A program made the translations under genes and the position numbers. A stretch of 64,000 nt of DNA from JABDMH01 sp964428345 (lineage in GTDB: Bacteria > Bacteroidota > Bacteroidia > Chitinophagales > Saprospiraceae): positions 1 to 64,000 of the forward strand of contig CAYRYD010000030.1 in NCBI GenBank assembly GCA_964428345.1, written 5' to 3'. Positions 8,015 to 17,402 of this stretch are shown here, piece by piece (position 1 is the first letter of the stretch; the number at the start of each line of letters is the position of its first letter). The notes below the pieces were generated by a model. It did no database searches. It was not told where the DNA came from and saw nothing but the letters and a program-made list of their open reading frames with translations.

Positions 8015-10690
8015 ATGAAAAGCAGTGAGAAAGCGGGAGATGATCTGCGGCCACCCCGGGCAGGAATAGCCCTCTTGCGGATCATTTACGATGAATCACT
8101 TTTTGAAGAAGTGTACGGCGATCTGCACGAAATTTATGCTGAAAGATTGGACGAACAGGGTCGTTTTTGGGCGTCATTCCATTTTATGATCGATGCACTG
8201 CTTTCCATTCGAAATTATGATCTGAAAAAAAACAAATATCCTATGAAGACAGATGTCCTGGCCATGCTTAAAATCTATCTGAAAGGTACTTTACGGGCTA
8301 TTTCCAAAAATAAAGTTTATTCCGGCCTGAATATCATGGGACTGGCATTGGGAATTGCTGCCTGTCTCTTTATTCTTCAATATGTCGCTTATGAAAGGAG
8401 CTATGACCGGTTTCATTTGAATCATGAAGACCTGTACCGGGTTCAGTTTAAGATCTACCGGGATGGAGCTTTGCATATTCATTGTGCTGCCGCCGTGCCG
8501 CGGGTTGGGCCGTTTATGACTGAGAAAATGCCGGAGGTGCGCGCTTTTGCCAGGGCTTATCCGATGTCGGGGGTCGTGACCTACCAGGACATCAAATTCC
8601 GGGAAGAACGCATGCACATGGCAGACCCGGCCTTCCTTCAAATCTTTACTTTTCCGCTGATCCAGGGTGACCCGCAGAGTGCTTTGAAGGATCCGAATAC
8701 CGTCGTCCTGTCAGAAAGTGCGTCCAGGAAATATTTTGGTGCTGATGATCCGATGGGAAAAACCCTCCGGATCGATGGCAGGTACGATGTGCAGGTTACC
8801 GGAATAGCTCGTGATGTACCCGATAATTCTCACATCAAATTTGATTTTCTGGTTTCCTACGAAACGTTAAATAATCAGACCCGGAACGAAGATGGAAGCG
8901 CTACTTCAGAGACATCCTGGGGCTGGTATGATTTCAACACTTACGTCCTGCTTCAACCCGGAACCGATCCGCTGGATTTTGACCGTCGATTTGGAAAATT
9001 GGTGGAGGAGGAGAGAAAGGAGTTTTTTGAAAAATATAATTACAGATCTGAGTTTCCGTTACAACCCATTACCGATATTCACCTGTATTCAAATTTATTG
9101 CAGGAATCGGAACCCGAAGAACAGGGAGATGGTGAGGCAGTTTCGTTCCTGACTCTGATCGCATTCTTTATTTTAATCATTGCCTGGATAAATTACGTCA
9201 ATCTGGCTACCGCCAGATCGGTCGAGAGGGCAGGAGAAGTCGGAGTAAGAAAAACGCTGGGAGCCAACCGGAGGCAGCTGATTTTTCAATTTCTCACGGA
9301 GGCTTTTGTTCTGAATTTTATTTCGCTCATTATTGGATTACTGATTGTGGTGGCCGGTATTAACTATTTCAATCAGTTGACGGACTCAAGCATTAATCTG
9401 GCTTTTCTTCGGGATGGTTATTTCTGGCTGGCCATTGCTGCCATTTTGGGTTTAGGTTCGGTTCTTTCGGGTTTATATCCGGCTTTTATTCTATCTTCGT
9501 TCCATCCGGTGTTGGTGTTAAAAGGGAAATTATCTTCCAATGCCGGTGTTTTTTTACGAAAGGCTCTGGTCGTCTTTCAGTTTTCTGCATCGGTGACTTT
9601 AATAGCAGGTACGCTGGTCGTATACCGGCAGTTGTCCCATTTGAAAAAGATGGATCTTGGTTTTGACATGACCAATACACTGGTGGTTAAGGGCCCGGAT
9701 GTATTAGGCAACGATACACTTTTTGAAACTACCAAAGAAACTTTTAAAAGAGAGCTTTTGAAAAACGGCCAGATTGGGAGCATTACGGCTGCGTCCAATG
9801 TGCCTGGTGATGAGATATTCTGGACCAATGGCATCAAAAGGCAGGAGGAGCCGGATGACAGGATCCGGACCATCTACAATGTTGGGATCGACTATTCCTA
9901 TTTTAATACTTTCGACATTGATCTGATTGCCGGGAGAAATTACGACAGAAATTTTGGTACCGATACAATGGCACTGATTCTGAATAATGAAGCGGTCAAA
10001 TTTTTGGGGTTTGAATCACCGGAGACAGCCATTGATCAGAAGGTCACTTTTTGGGGAGGAACCAGGAATATTATCGGAGTGGTAAATGATTACAATCAGA
10101 TGTCAGCCAAGTCGAAATTTTCACCCATTGCTTTTCCCCTGGCGTTACGGGCGTCATCCTATTTTACCATGAAGCTGAGGGGTGAGGACTATCAGATGGT
10201 TTTTTCTGATGTAAAGAATGCCTATGAACGCTTTTTCCCAGGCAATCCTTTTGATTATTTTTTTCTGGATGAATTTTTCAACCGGCAATACAATAATGAT
10301 ACGAAATTCAGCCGGGTGTTTACTCTGTTTGCCGGTTTCGCGATTTTTGTCGCATGCCTTGGCTTGTTTGGATTGTCCAGTTTTAATGCATTGAAACGCA
10401 CCAAGGAAATCGGTATCCGAAAAATTCTTGGTGCCAATACCGGAAGCGTTGTCCGGTTATTGAGCAGGGAATTTATTTTTCTGGTAGTGATTTCCAATCT
10501 GATTGCCTGGCCGGTCATTCATCTGATCATGAATCGCTGGCTGGAAAATTTTGCCAACCGTATTACGATTGGGTTGCCGGTCTACCTCCTTGCCGGTCTT
10601 CTGGTTTTTCTGATCGCTATGCTCACCGTCAGTTATAAGACGATAACAACCGCGCTTGCCAATCCAATCGATTCGATACGGTATGAGTAA
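8015..10690 (+). CDS. MacB/FtsX-like ABC transporter permease with N-terminal prefix domain
   Basis: The 891-residue protein begins with a soluble prefix of about 80 residues (PPRAGIALLRIIYDES...VYGDLHEIYAERL) typical of permeases encoded beside PadR. Two MacB/FtsX repeats follow. Each has a first membrane helix (about residues 105-125 and 510-530), a large periplasmic domain, and an FtsX three-helix module. Cytoplasmic coupling segments GEVGVRKTLGANRRQL and KEIGIRKILGANTGSV mark each repeat. Proteins of this kind work with a separate ABC ATPase, often in export of peptides, antibiotics or lipoproteins. No ATPase is adjacent, so the partner is encoded elsewhere. The substrate is unknown. Confidence 0.9.
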   Translation: MKSSEKAGDDLRPPRAGIALLRIIYDESLFEEVYGDLHEIYAERLDEQGRFWASFHFMIDALLSIRNYDLKKNKYPMKTDVLAMLKIYLKGTLRAISKNKVYSGLNIMGLALGIAACLFILQYVAYERSYDRFHLNHEDLYRVQFKIYRDGALHIHCAAAVPRVGPFMTEKMPEVRAFARAYPMSGVVTYQDIKFREERMHMADPAFLQIFTFPLIQGDPQSALKDPNTVVLSESASRKYFGADDPMGKTLRIDGRYDVQVTGIARDVPDNSHIKFDFLVSYETLNNQTRNEDGSATSETSWGWYDFNTYVLLQPGTDPLDFDRRFGKLVEEERKEFFEKYNYRSEFPLQPITDIHLYSNLLQESEPEEQGDGEAVSFLTLIAFFILIIAWINYVNLATARSVERAGEVGVRKTLGANRRQLIFQFLTEAFVLNFISLIIGLLIVVAGINYFNQLTDSSINLAFLRDGYFWLAIAAILGLGSVLSGLYPAFILSSFHPVLVLKGKLSSNAGVFLRKALVVFQFSASVTLIAGTLVVYRQLSHLKKMDLGFDMTNTLVVKGPDVLGNDTLFETTKETFKRELLKNGQIGSITAASNVPGDEIFWTNGIKRQEEPDDRIRTIYNVGIDYSYFNTFDIDLIAGRNYDRNFGTDTMALILNNEAVKFLGFESPETAIDQKVTFWGGTRNIIGVVNDYNQMSAKSKFSPIAFPLALRASSYFTMKLRGEDYQMVFSDVKNAYERFFPGNPFDYFFLDEFFNRQYNNDTKFSRVFTLFAGFAIFVACLGLFGLSSFNALKRTKEIGIRKILGANTGSVVRLLSREFIFLVVISNLIAWPVIHLIMNRWLENFANRITIGLPVYLLAGLLVFLIAMLTVSYKTITTALANPIDSIRYE

Positions 10691-10869
10691 GGAATTCACG
10701 ATCTGATGGTCACAACAATCTGTTGTACTGGCTGATTTTATGCCACAAAGTCTTCTCCGGACGAAGAACGGCTATCTTTTGCTGCAGAAAATGGGTGTTC
10801 TGCGATTAATTTTTTTCTTACATATTATTGGAAAAACAAGAAATCATATCTTGGAGAAAACGAAAGATC

Positions 10870-11292
10870 ATGGAACATTTAAAGATCAATCACGCTGCAG
10901 TATGGGTGGGAGTGGTTTTACTCACCGTACTGGGTTTTTTGTGGTATGGACCGCTCTTTGGTGATGGCTGGATGCAGCATGTCGGTTTGGACCGGGCCAG
11001 TGTCGAAGCCAATCCTCCGGGAGCAGGCATCTGGATCACTAATACCATTGCGACTGTGGTGCCCCTTTATACGCTGGCCTGGTTGTTTGTCAGGCTGAAA
11101 ATACAAACTGCTGTCAAAGGGGCCATAACCGGCTTGCTGATTGGCTTTAGCTTTGTGTTTCTCAGCAACCTGACGGGAGATATGTTTGCTCAGCGGCCGT
11201 ATGGTTTATCATGGATAACGGGTGGTTACAGCATGGTTGCGCTGACTATCGGCGGTCTTTTATTGGGTGGATGGCAAAGAAGGTCCAAATAG
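10870..11292 (+). CDS. DUF1761 family membrane protein
   Basis: The 140-residue protein has four predicted membrane helices, with FLWYGPLFGDGWMQHVG after the first helix, as in DUF1761 proteins. The function of the family is not established. The frame is open 14 codons further upstream, but the ATG at 10870 is preceded by a purine-rich GGAGAAAACG and begins directly with the helix-bearing family N-terminus. The gene is flanked by about 180 bases on its left and is convergent with the DUF2520 gene. Confidence 0.82.
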   Translation: MEHLKINHAAVWVGVVLLTVLGFLWYGPLFGDGWMQHVGLDRASVEANPPGAGIWITNTIATVVPLYTLAWLFVRLKIQTAVKGAITGLLIGFSFVFLSNLTGDMFAQRPYGLSWITGGYSMVALTIGGLLLGGWQRRSK

Positions 11293-11345
11293 TCCTGATT
11301 CCGGAAGATGGGCTTACTTGATTTATGGCACTATAAAGTCAGCCA

Positions 11346-12131
11346 TTAGTCACCGCGATCATTCGAATAACGATCAGAGATATACGCGCTGACCAGTTCG
11401 TAAATCTGTTGTTCCCGAGGTTTATCCCGGAGAAATTCCAGATGTTTCTTCATGACCCCTTCATCACCCCGCTTGGCCGGGCCGGTCTGGGAATGTTTTG
11501 GACCGTTGCGCATCGCCTTGTCAAATGTTTCTTTGATGAGCGGGTGCAGCAGACTGAAGTCCAGGTTATTTTTGTCACACAATTGTTGGCTGATAGTCAT
11601 GGCTGCATTGGCAAAATTGCAGGCAAAAACAGCAGCGACGTGAATGGCGAAGCGCTGTTCATCCGTGATCACCTGATTATTGCGGCTCAACTGTTTTGTG
11701 AGGTGACTCAGTCTCTTTTCTGTCGCCTCATCAGAGGCAGTCAATAAAATCGGTACATCCTTCCAGTCGACCGTTTTATTCTTTGAAAATGTCTGCAGTG
11801 GATAGATGACTCCGTACTTGCGGGTAATGTTCTCAAAAATGGTGGACGGGACACTACCGGCGGTGTGACATAAAATCCGGTTATCCGGAATTTCGATATT
11901 TTCTAGAATCTCATAAAGGGAATCATCACTTACCGAAAAAATCAGAAGATCAAAATTGTTTTTTAATCGCGATAGCTCATCGGAAAAATCAGCTTTTACC
12001 TGCATGGCCAAATTCTTGGCATGGGATTTGTCTTTGCTGATGATTTGTAAAATACTGACACCGCCTATCTTGTTAAGCGCTGTTGCCAGGTGTGTTGCTA
12101 CATTACCTGACCCAATAAAGCTGATTTTCAT
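11346..12131 (-). CDS. Rossmann-like and DUF2520 domain-containing protein
   Basis: The 261-residue protein starts MKISFIGSGNVATHLATAL, an N-terminal dinucleotide-binding Rossmann fold (GSGNVA) like that of pyrroline-5-carboxylate reductase and related NADP enzymes. A C-terminal helical DUF2520 half follows (FAIHVAAVFACNFANAAM, then SLLHPLIKETFDKA). This two-domain family is widespread in Bacteroidota and presumed to be an oxidoreductase of unknown substrate. It lies downstream of ccmF on the same strand, with about 100 bases between, so co-transcription is possible but not compelling. Confidence 0.88.
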   Translation of the reverse strand: MKISFIGSGNVATHLATALNKIGGVSILQIISKDKSHAKNLAMQVKADFSDELSRLKNNFDLLIFSVSDDSLYEILENIEIPDNRILCHTAGSVPSTIFENITRKYGVIYPLQTFSKNKTVDWKDVPILLTASDEATEKRLSHLTKQLSRNNQVITDEQRFAIHVAAVFACNFANAAMTISQQLCDKNNLDFSLLHPLIKETFDKAMRNGPKHSQTGPAKRGDEGVMKKHLEFLRDKPREQQIYELVSAYISDRYSNDRGD

Positions 12132-12234
12132 GATTTGTGTTTCTCTTGATTAAAAAGGATGATGATTGTATGTTGTTGAATTAAGTTTTTAAGTGAACTG
12201 ATTATGCCGGTATGTCGAAATGCAAACCATCGGG

Positions 12235-15078
12235 TCAAACCGTATTTTTTCTCCATCTCCTGGTCATACTTAATAACATGCCAAACATCATCAGGGTAGA
12301 ACCAAACCAAAATAAATTAATTCCGGGGAATTCAATGGCTTCCAGTACAATAAAGTCATCTCGGGGGGCATCCAGGGCTATTTCCACCGGAAATTCGACC
12401 GATTCAACATTGGTTTTGGCAACCATCAGATCCAGGAGTTCAGTGGAAGGATCAATCGAGGCAAACCTCACCGTCAGTCCCAGATTGGGAAGGAAATCTT
12501 TGACCATGAAAGTGCGGTTGTCACGGATGAGAAAGATGGGTTTTGCTATTTCATGGGTGCCGTCGGGAGCGATGATATCCAGGATGGCGGCAACCGCAAT
12601 GTCTCCTTGCCTGGGAATATAATTGGGATGTACCGGCTCTTTGTCAAATCCGGACAAGTTAAGCTGGTAGCCTTCATGATTAAACCGGTCGCCCAGTTTC
12701 TGGCGATAGGTCTCGTAGGCCAGCATTTGCTCGTCGGGGTATAACCGGTGCAGCCCTTCTTCCGTAAGCCGGATCCGGATTCCGAGGTCATTGATGTCAT
12801 CAAAAAAATTATAGATATATCGCTGTTGCTTGATCGCCAGAACCGGCCAGGCACTTTGTGGAGGTGTCACCGAGTCCCAGGCGATTATTTGGGCACCAAA
12901 AGCTACGTCGCCCTCTTCCTTTTCATATTCAGCGTGTTTGGGATCGTCAATAATCCGGGCAAAATGGATGAACTTATCCCCCAACTTTAAGGTATCCCCC
13001 AACTTAAAGGAGTAGGTGTTGTAAGCCAGATTTTCATCTTCCTCTTTGGCGGCCTCCATACTGATGTGCCGCGGAGGAGCAGCAGTGATATGACTGAAGA
13101 TGTCCTTGTGCAGGTAGCGTTTTGTGGACGGATTTGGATTCACCATCTCCGTTTTTTCGGCATTGTAGGTGAGAAATGGACTCAGTTCAAAACTTTCGGT
13201 GATGGTCTGGCTGTCGTCATCCAACCGATCAAACCGGATCTTGTAGGTCCGTTCATGACCAATCATGGAATCCGAAACATAAGTCGCCCTGAACCCTCCC
13301 ATAAACAATGGTTCTCCCTTGATCAGGTAGACATTCTTATGCAGGCGGTCATCATCCTGGGCAAAGATGCCCCGCATGGCAAAGACATTGTTTGAGATAT
13401 AATTTTTATTGATTCCGGAAGCCAGTACTCCAATGATCATCAGCCCGAAACCGGCATGGGAGAAAACCGATGCTGCTGCCCTCATTTTCCATTTTAGAAA
13501 GCGGATCAGATACCAGGAGTTGGCTATAATGGTAAACAAAGCGCTGAAAAGCACTGTGATATAGGGGACAAAATCGGTTTTGATCCATTGATTGGCTAAA
13601 AATGTAAGACCAATACTGATGGCGATCAGGACCATCAGGTTTCGGCGAAAAGAAACCTTTCTGGCGGCCCAGTTCTTTTCTTTGTAGATCAGATACTGAC
13701 TGAATCCACTCAATAAACCAATGAACAGGGCAATCCAAAGCTGGTACTTGTTGTAGTGACTGATCGGATCGGCAGGAGAGGCCTTGTGCCAGCTGGTCAT
13801 ATCCTGACCAACCAAAGTTCCATAGGCATCGAGCAGTTTGTTAAAGACCGGCAATGAGGTTGTAAAAGTGATCAGACCAGCTGAAAAAAGCAGAACCAAT
13901 GATCCGATGAAAATCCAGAACTCCCGGGAGGTGATTGACTCTTCTTTTTCCGGCGTGATTACTGTTCCCGCTCTCCTCCAATAAAGGTATCCGGAAAGCA
14001 ATGCAAAGGCTGCCATAAAAATGATGAGTTGCCATTCCAACCCCATTTCGGTGAATGCATGTACCGAACTGTCTCCCAGGATACCGCTTCTGGTCAGGAA
14101 AGTGGAATACAGGACAAAGAGAAAAGACAAGGCGTAAAACCAGAAGGTACCTTTGACCGAATGTCCGGTGCTGCGAGCCACCAGGTTGGTATGGATGCCA
14201 CCGATCAGGATCAGCCAGGGTACCAGGGATGCATTTTCGACCGGATCCCAGGCCCAATACCCTCCGAAACTCAAAGCCTCATATGCCCAGGCACCACCCA
14301 TCAGAATGCCGGTGCCCAGGATCGCTCCGCTGAAGAGAGCCCAGGGCAGGACCGGTTTGAGCCAGCCGGTAAAGTCTTTTTGCCAGAAACCGGCGATGGC
14401 AAAACAGAATGGTATGGTGACTGAAGCGAACCCCAGAAACAACGTTGGAGGGTGGATGATCATCCAGTAATTCTGCAGAAGTGGATTGAGCCCTTTGCCC
14501 TGAATCATGGACAAGTAGTTGGCATTGGTAAAAATGGGCAGAGAGGTCATTCCTTCACTCTCCCGCAACAGGGCAAAGGGAGTTACACCCAGTCTTAATT
14601 CCGGCAGGAAATAGATGCCCAAAATCATGGAAACCAGAAAGACCTGAACGACGGATAGGACGGTCAGGGTGGGAGCCTCCCATTTTTTACCCACTCTTAA
14701 AAGAATGAATCCCAGCACGACATGCCAGAATATCCAGAGAAGGAAACTCCCCTGCTGACCTTCCCAGAATGCCGGAAACAAATAGCGTAATGGCAGGTAA
14801 TCGGCAACGTGTGACCAGACATACTCGTATTCGTAAAACTTGTTGATCATCATGTAGAAAATGATCCCGATCGCACTAAAAGCAGCGATTCCGTGGGTCA
14901 GAAAGGCATACCGGCCGATCTTAAGCCATTGCCGGGTCTCGGTTTCCCTATGCCGCCGTGAAGTCGCAAAAAAATAGGCCACGGTGGCCAGCAGGGCCGA
15001 TACAAAAGCCAATACGAGTAGAAAGTGACCTAACTTGCCGGGAAGCAGGTGTTCACCAATATAATTAATTTCCTGCAT
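12235..15078 (-). CDS. ccmF: Cytochrome c-type biogenesis protein CcmF/CcsA family
   Basis: This 947-residue inner membrane protein has about 15 hydrophobic helices. The tryptophan-rich haem-handling motif is visible as GGYWAWDPVENASLVPW (about residues 270-290), with EGQQGSFLLWIFWHV earlier as in CcmF. It belongs to the system I haem lyase complex that joins haem to apocytochromes c in the periplasm. A long soluble region between the last helices is typical of CcmF, and a final helix closes the protein. The start at 15078 is 5 bases after the ccmE stop, so the two form an operon. The rest of the ccm genes are not in the window. Confidence 0.93.
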   Translation of the reverse strand: MQEINYIGEHLLPGKLGHFLLVLAFVSALLATVAYFFATSRRHRETETRQWLKIGRYAFLTHGIAAFSAIGIIFYMMINKFYEYEYVWSHVADYLPLRYLFPAFWEGQQGSFLLWIFWHVVLGFILLRVGKKWEAPTLTVLSVVQVFLVSMILGIYFLPELRLGVTPFALLRESEGMTSLPIFTNANYLSMIQGKGLNPLLQNYWMIIHPPTLFLGFASVTIPFCFAIAGFWQKDFTGWLKPVLPWALFSGAILGTGILMGGAWAYEALSFGGYWAWDPVENASLVPWLILIGGIHTNLVARSTGHSVKGTFWFYALSFLFVLYSTFLTRSGILGDSSVHAFTEMGLEWQLIIFMAAFALLSGYLYWRRAGTVITPEKEESITSREFWIFIGSLVLLFSAGLITFTTSLPVFNKLLDAYGTLVGQDMTSWHKASPADPISHYNKYQLWIALFIGLLSGFSQYLIYKEKNWAARKVSFRRNLMVLIAISIGLTFLANQWIKTDFVPYITVLFSALFTIIANSWYLIRFLKWKMRAAASVFSHAGFGLMIIGVLASGINKNYISNNVFAMRGIFAQDDDRLHKNVYLIKGEPLFMGGFRATYVSDSMIGHERTYKIRFDRLDDDSQTITESFELSPFLTYNAEKTEMVNPNPSTKRYLHKDIFSHITAAPPRHISMEAAKEEDENLAYNTYSFKLGDTLKLGDKFIHFARIIDDPKHAEYEKEEGDVAFGAQIIAWDSVTPPQSAWPVLAIKQQRYIYNFFDDINDLGIRIRLTEEGLHRLYPDEQMLAYETYRQKLGDRFNHEGYQLNLSGFDKEPVHPNYIPRQGDIAVAAILDIIAPDGTHEIAKPIFLIRDNRTFMVKDFLPNLGLTVRFASIDPSTELLDLMVAKTNVESVEFPVEIALDAPRDDFIVLEAIEFPGINLFWFGSTLMMFGMLLSMTRRWRKNTV

Positions 15079-15083
15079 GAATA

Positions 15084-15485
15084 TCAGATGTCAGACCGGA
15101 CGGAAATTTCCTCATCCTTATACTTCGAAGGGCATTTCATAAGCAGATCACTGGCTACAAAATTTTCCTGATCCATTTTTCCGGTTACTACAATTTGTTC
15201 ACTCATCTCAAAATCCTGAGGCTTTGCATCATGGAGGATAACCTTGCATTCCCTGCCGTCAGAGTCCTTGATATAAAAAGAGAAAAAGTTGGGATCGACA
15301 GCAGGATTGTAGTACATCTCCTTGTCTTTCGAGAGTACACCGACTACTTTCACAGGCTGTTGACTGTATTCTGCCTGGGCAAAGGTGGCATAAGAGCTCA
15401 TATCTTTGGAGGCAGATAGCAGTAGGACTACTGCTACTATGATCATAAGGAGGCTGATAACATGTATTTTTTTTATGCCTTTCAT
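15084..15485 (-). CDS. ccmE: Cytochrome c maturation protein CcmE, CXXXY variant
   Basis: The 133-residue protein has one N-terminal membrane anchor (about residues 8-25) and a small beta-barrel (OB fold) domain. CcmE is the periplasmic haem chaperone of system I and hands haem to CcmF, encoded immediately downstream. In place of the usual HXXXY haem-attachment motif it has CPSKY, with Cys118 and Tyr122. Cysteine-type CcmE proteins are a known variant, and I recall the form in other Bacteroidota. An upstream GTG at 15497 is possible, but the ATG at 15485 fits better with the promoter element at 15508-15515. Confidence 0.9.
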   Translation of the reverse strand: MKGIKKIHVISLLMIIVAVVLLLSASKDMSSYATFAQAEYSQQPVKVVGVLSKDKEMYYNPAVDPNFFSFYIKDSDGRECKVILHDAKPQDFEMSEQIVVTGKMDQENFVASDLLMKCPSKYKDEEISVRSDI

Positions 15486-15507
15486 CGTTGGATACACTGT
15501 ATGCGGG

Positions 15508-15515
15508 CAAAATTA
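15508..15515 (-). promoter_or_regulatory. Probable -7 promoter element of ccmEF
   Basis: The minus strand reads TAATTTTG, matching the Bacteroidota -7 consensus TAnnTTTG, 22 bases before the ccmE ATG. About 20 bases further upstream there is only a partial -33 match (GTG instead of TTG). Assignment rests on pattern and position. Confidence 0.45.
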
Positions 15516-15614
15516 CGAATAGATAAAGAATATTGCACAGTTATCAATTTTGTTTTTTTAGATTGCTGTTGTTCAACTAATTAAATATATCTTTATTCTA
15601 TAATAACATAAACG

Positions 15615-16358
15615 ATGGAAGATTTACAGGAAAATGTGTCGGTAGGCTCACCCTGGGGAAGCATCATTTCGGAAGAAAAGGTAGTTTCAAAACTGGATCC
15701 GGTCGTTTCGATCACCAATGCGGATATCTATCAGGAAAATCACCTGGTACTGCATGATGTCAATCTGGATCTGGAGCCGGGAGCCTTCATTTATCTGATC
15801 GGTAAAACCGGCAGTGGAAAGTCCAGCCTGCTCAAGACCATCTACGGTGCCCTGAAATTGGTCAAGGGTGAAGGAAAGGTGGCTGGCTTTGATCTTAAGA
15901 CCATCAAAAAACAGCATCTCTACAAGTTGCGACGCCGTCTCGGTATGGTATTTCAGGATTTTAACCTTTTGTATGATCGCAGTATGGAGGAGAATCTTTC
16001 CTTTGTACTGGATGCCACCGGATGGAAGGCAGAGGCCGAGAAAGCCAGGCGCATCGATGAAGTGCTTGGCCTGGTGGGGCTCCGCTATATGAAACACAAA
16101 AAGCCGCATGAATTGTCGGGAGGAGAGCAGCAACGGGTAGCCATTGCCCGGGCCCTGCTCAACGAGCCTGAATTGCTGATTGCCGATGAACCCACCGGTA
16201 ACCTGGATCCGGATACTTCTGATGAGATCCTGAAACTCCTGTATAACCTGAACCAACAACGGAACACCACGATTATTTTTGCAACGCACGACTACCGGTT
16301 GATTGAACAATACCCCTCCCGGGTCATCCGGTGCCATCAGGGTAAGATCTTTCTCTAA
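15615..16358 (+). CDS. ftsE: Cell division ATP-binding protein FtsE-like ABC ATPase
   Basis: The 247-residue ABC ATPase shows Walker A (IGKTGSGKSS, about residues 62-71), Q-loop FQDFNLL, signature LSGGEQQR, Walker B LLIADEPTGNLD and the switch histidine in FATHDY. The GNLDP and short two-residue spacing after Walker B match FtsE, which with FtsX controls septal peptidoglycan hydrolysis. About 35 residues precede the ABC core, longer than in E. coli FtsE. No ftsX is adjacent, which is usual in Bacteroidota as I recall. Its last 4 bases overlap the end of the convergent BASS transporter gene. Confidence 0.88.
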   Translation: MEDLQENVSVGSPWGSIISEEKVVSKLDPVVSITNADIYQENHLVLHDVNLDLEPGAFIYLIGKTGSGKSSLLKTIYGALKLVKGEGKVAGFDLKTIKKQHLYKLRRRLGMVFQDFNLLYDRSMEENLSFVLDATGWKAEAEKARRIDEVLGLVGLRYMKHKKPHELSGGEQQRVAIARALLNEPELLIADEPTGNLDPDTSDEILKLLYNLNQQRNTTIIFATHDYRLIEQYPSRVIRCHQGKIFL

Positions 16359-17248
16359 ACCGCTTTGTCCGGGTTGATCCGGCGATCATACCGTTCGATC
16401 ATTAAAATCTGATACGAATTGTAGGCATTTTGGATGAGGATGTAACAGATCGGCCCTAAGGCAACCAATGGACTGACAAAAGTCAGGGCCAGCCAAAGCC
16501 CAAACATCGTATTTTTTCGTCCCAGGGCAAGACTGCCAGCCATTCGCTCATCTTTCGGGCCAATCCATTCACCTATCCGGAAAGTGACAATACACAATAC
16601 CGTTGTCACCAAAAAGATCGTGATCAGCAAGCCCTGATGCTCTGCTCCGTGATTCCGTACAAAATGAGTGGCATTTCCACAGGCAATCCATACATTCAGG
16701 AGAAAAAGATAAAAGGCCATCATATTAAATCGCAGTAACTTTGTTGTTATTGCAGGACTGAACTTCTTTGTAAAGGATGCGAGCAGAAGGGGAATTCCCA
16801 CGACCTCAAAAACCGGGAATAAGACTTCGGGAATGGCAATCATTTGCTCAACCGGCATCAGTAACGGTAAAACCAGTGGAATAAAAATGGCAACCAACGG
16901 ATTGGTCGTCATCACCGAAGCCGTCACATAAGAGACATCCGTATGCATGAATTGTGCCAGCACCGGGGCTGCAGCTGCCGTAGGTGGAATGCTGCAAACG
17001 AAAGCGGTCAGTGCCAGGGTGTTGCCAAATGGGAGGAGAACCAGGTAGAATATGACCGGCAGTAGGAGATTGGCCAGCGTGATTATAAGATGACTTCGCC
17101 TGAACATTTTCCAATGAAAGGGAATGCCCAGAAAAGCCAGAAAAAGCATCATCATCAAAGTGTATTTAATGAGACCGGTCATCAAATGTCCCTGAGGAAG
17201 AATCACTCCCAGTACAATCGCGCTAAAAATGAGAATCGATTGCTTCAT
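16355..17248 (-). CDS. BASS-family (bile acid:sodium symporter-like) transporter
   Basis: The 297-residue membrane protein has about ten hydrophobic helices. The segment VCSIPPTAAAAPVLAQFMHTDVSY and later ALGRKNTMFGLWLALTFV resemble the sodium-binding and crossover regions of BASS/arsenite-resistance type transporters. Members move bile acids, pantoate, pyruvate or other organic anions with sodium; the substrate is not predictable here. The frame extends upstream to a TTG at 17266, but the ATG at 17248 gives the normal N-terminus. The 3' end overlaps ftsE by 4 bases, tail to tail. Confidence 0.85.
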   Translation of the reverse strand: MKQSILIFSAIVLGVILPQGHLMTGLIKYTLMMMLFLAFLGIPFHWKMFRRSHLIITLANLLLPVIFYLVLLPFGNTLALTAFVCSIPPTAAAAPVLAQFMHTDVSYVTASVMTTNPLVAIFIPLVLPLLMPVEQMIAIPEVLFPVFEVVGIPLLLASFTKKFSPAITTKLLRFNMMAFYLFLLNVWIACGNATHFVRNHGAEHQGLLITIFLVTTVLCIVTFRIGEWIGPKDERMAGSLALGRKNTMFGLWLALTFVSPLVALGPICYILIQNAYNSYQILMIERYDRRINPDKAV

Positions 17249-17255
17249 TGGGGGC

Positions 17256-17263
17256 CAAATGTA
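17256..17263 (-). promoter_or_regulatory. Possible -7 element immediately upstream of the BASS gene
   Basis: The minus strand reads TACATTTG, a full match to TAnnTTTG, ending only 7 bases before the ATG at 17248. No -33 TTG is seen at the proper spacing. If used, the transcript would have almost no leader. Confidence 0.3.
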
Positions 17264-17402
17264 CAAATTAATTGGATCGACCGATTTCAGCCGATTAGGG
17301 TCGGGTCTTTATGCGACTGAACATATTTAGAGAACTGAGACTACCATAAAAACCCTAATACCGGATTTATCTGTTTGAACTCCTGAAATATTCCTCCGAT
17401 GG

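Noticed and set aside
10712..10726. ACAACA-atc-TGTTGT inverted repeat as a terminator of the permease gene
   Set aside because: The stem is only 6 bp, A/T-rich and not followed by a T run, so it is too weak to call.
12128..12310. A 60-codon minus-strand frame after ccmF
   Set aside because: It overlaps the end of ccmF in another frame and resembles no protein; the ccmF reading ends normally at 12235.
15687..16337. A 216-codon open frame on the minus strand
   Set aside because: It is antisense to ftsE, whose ABC motifs are unmistakable.
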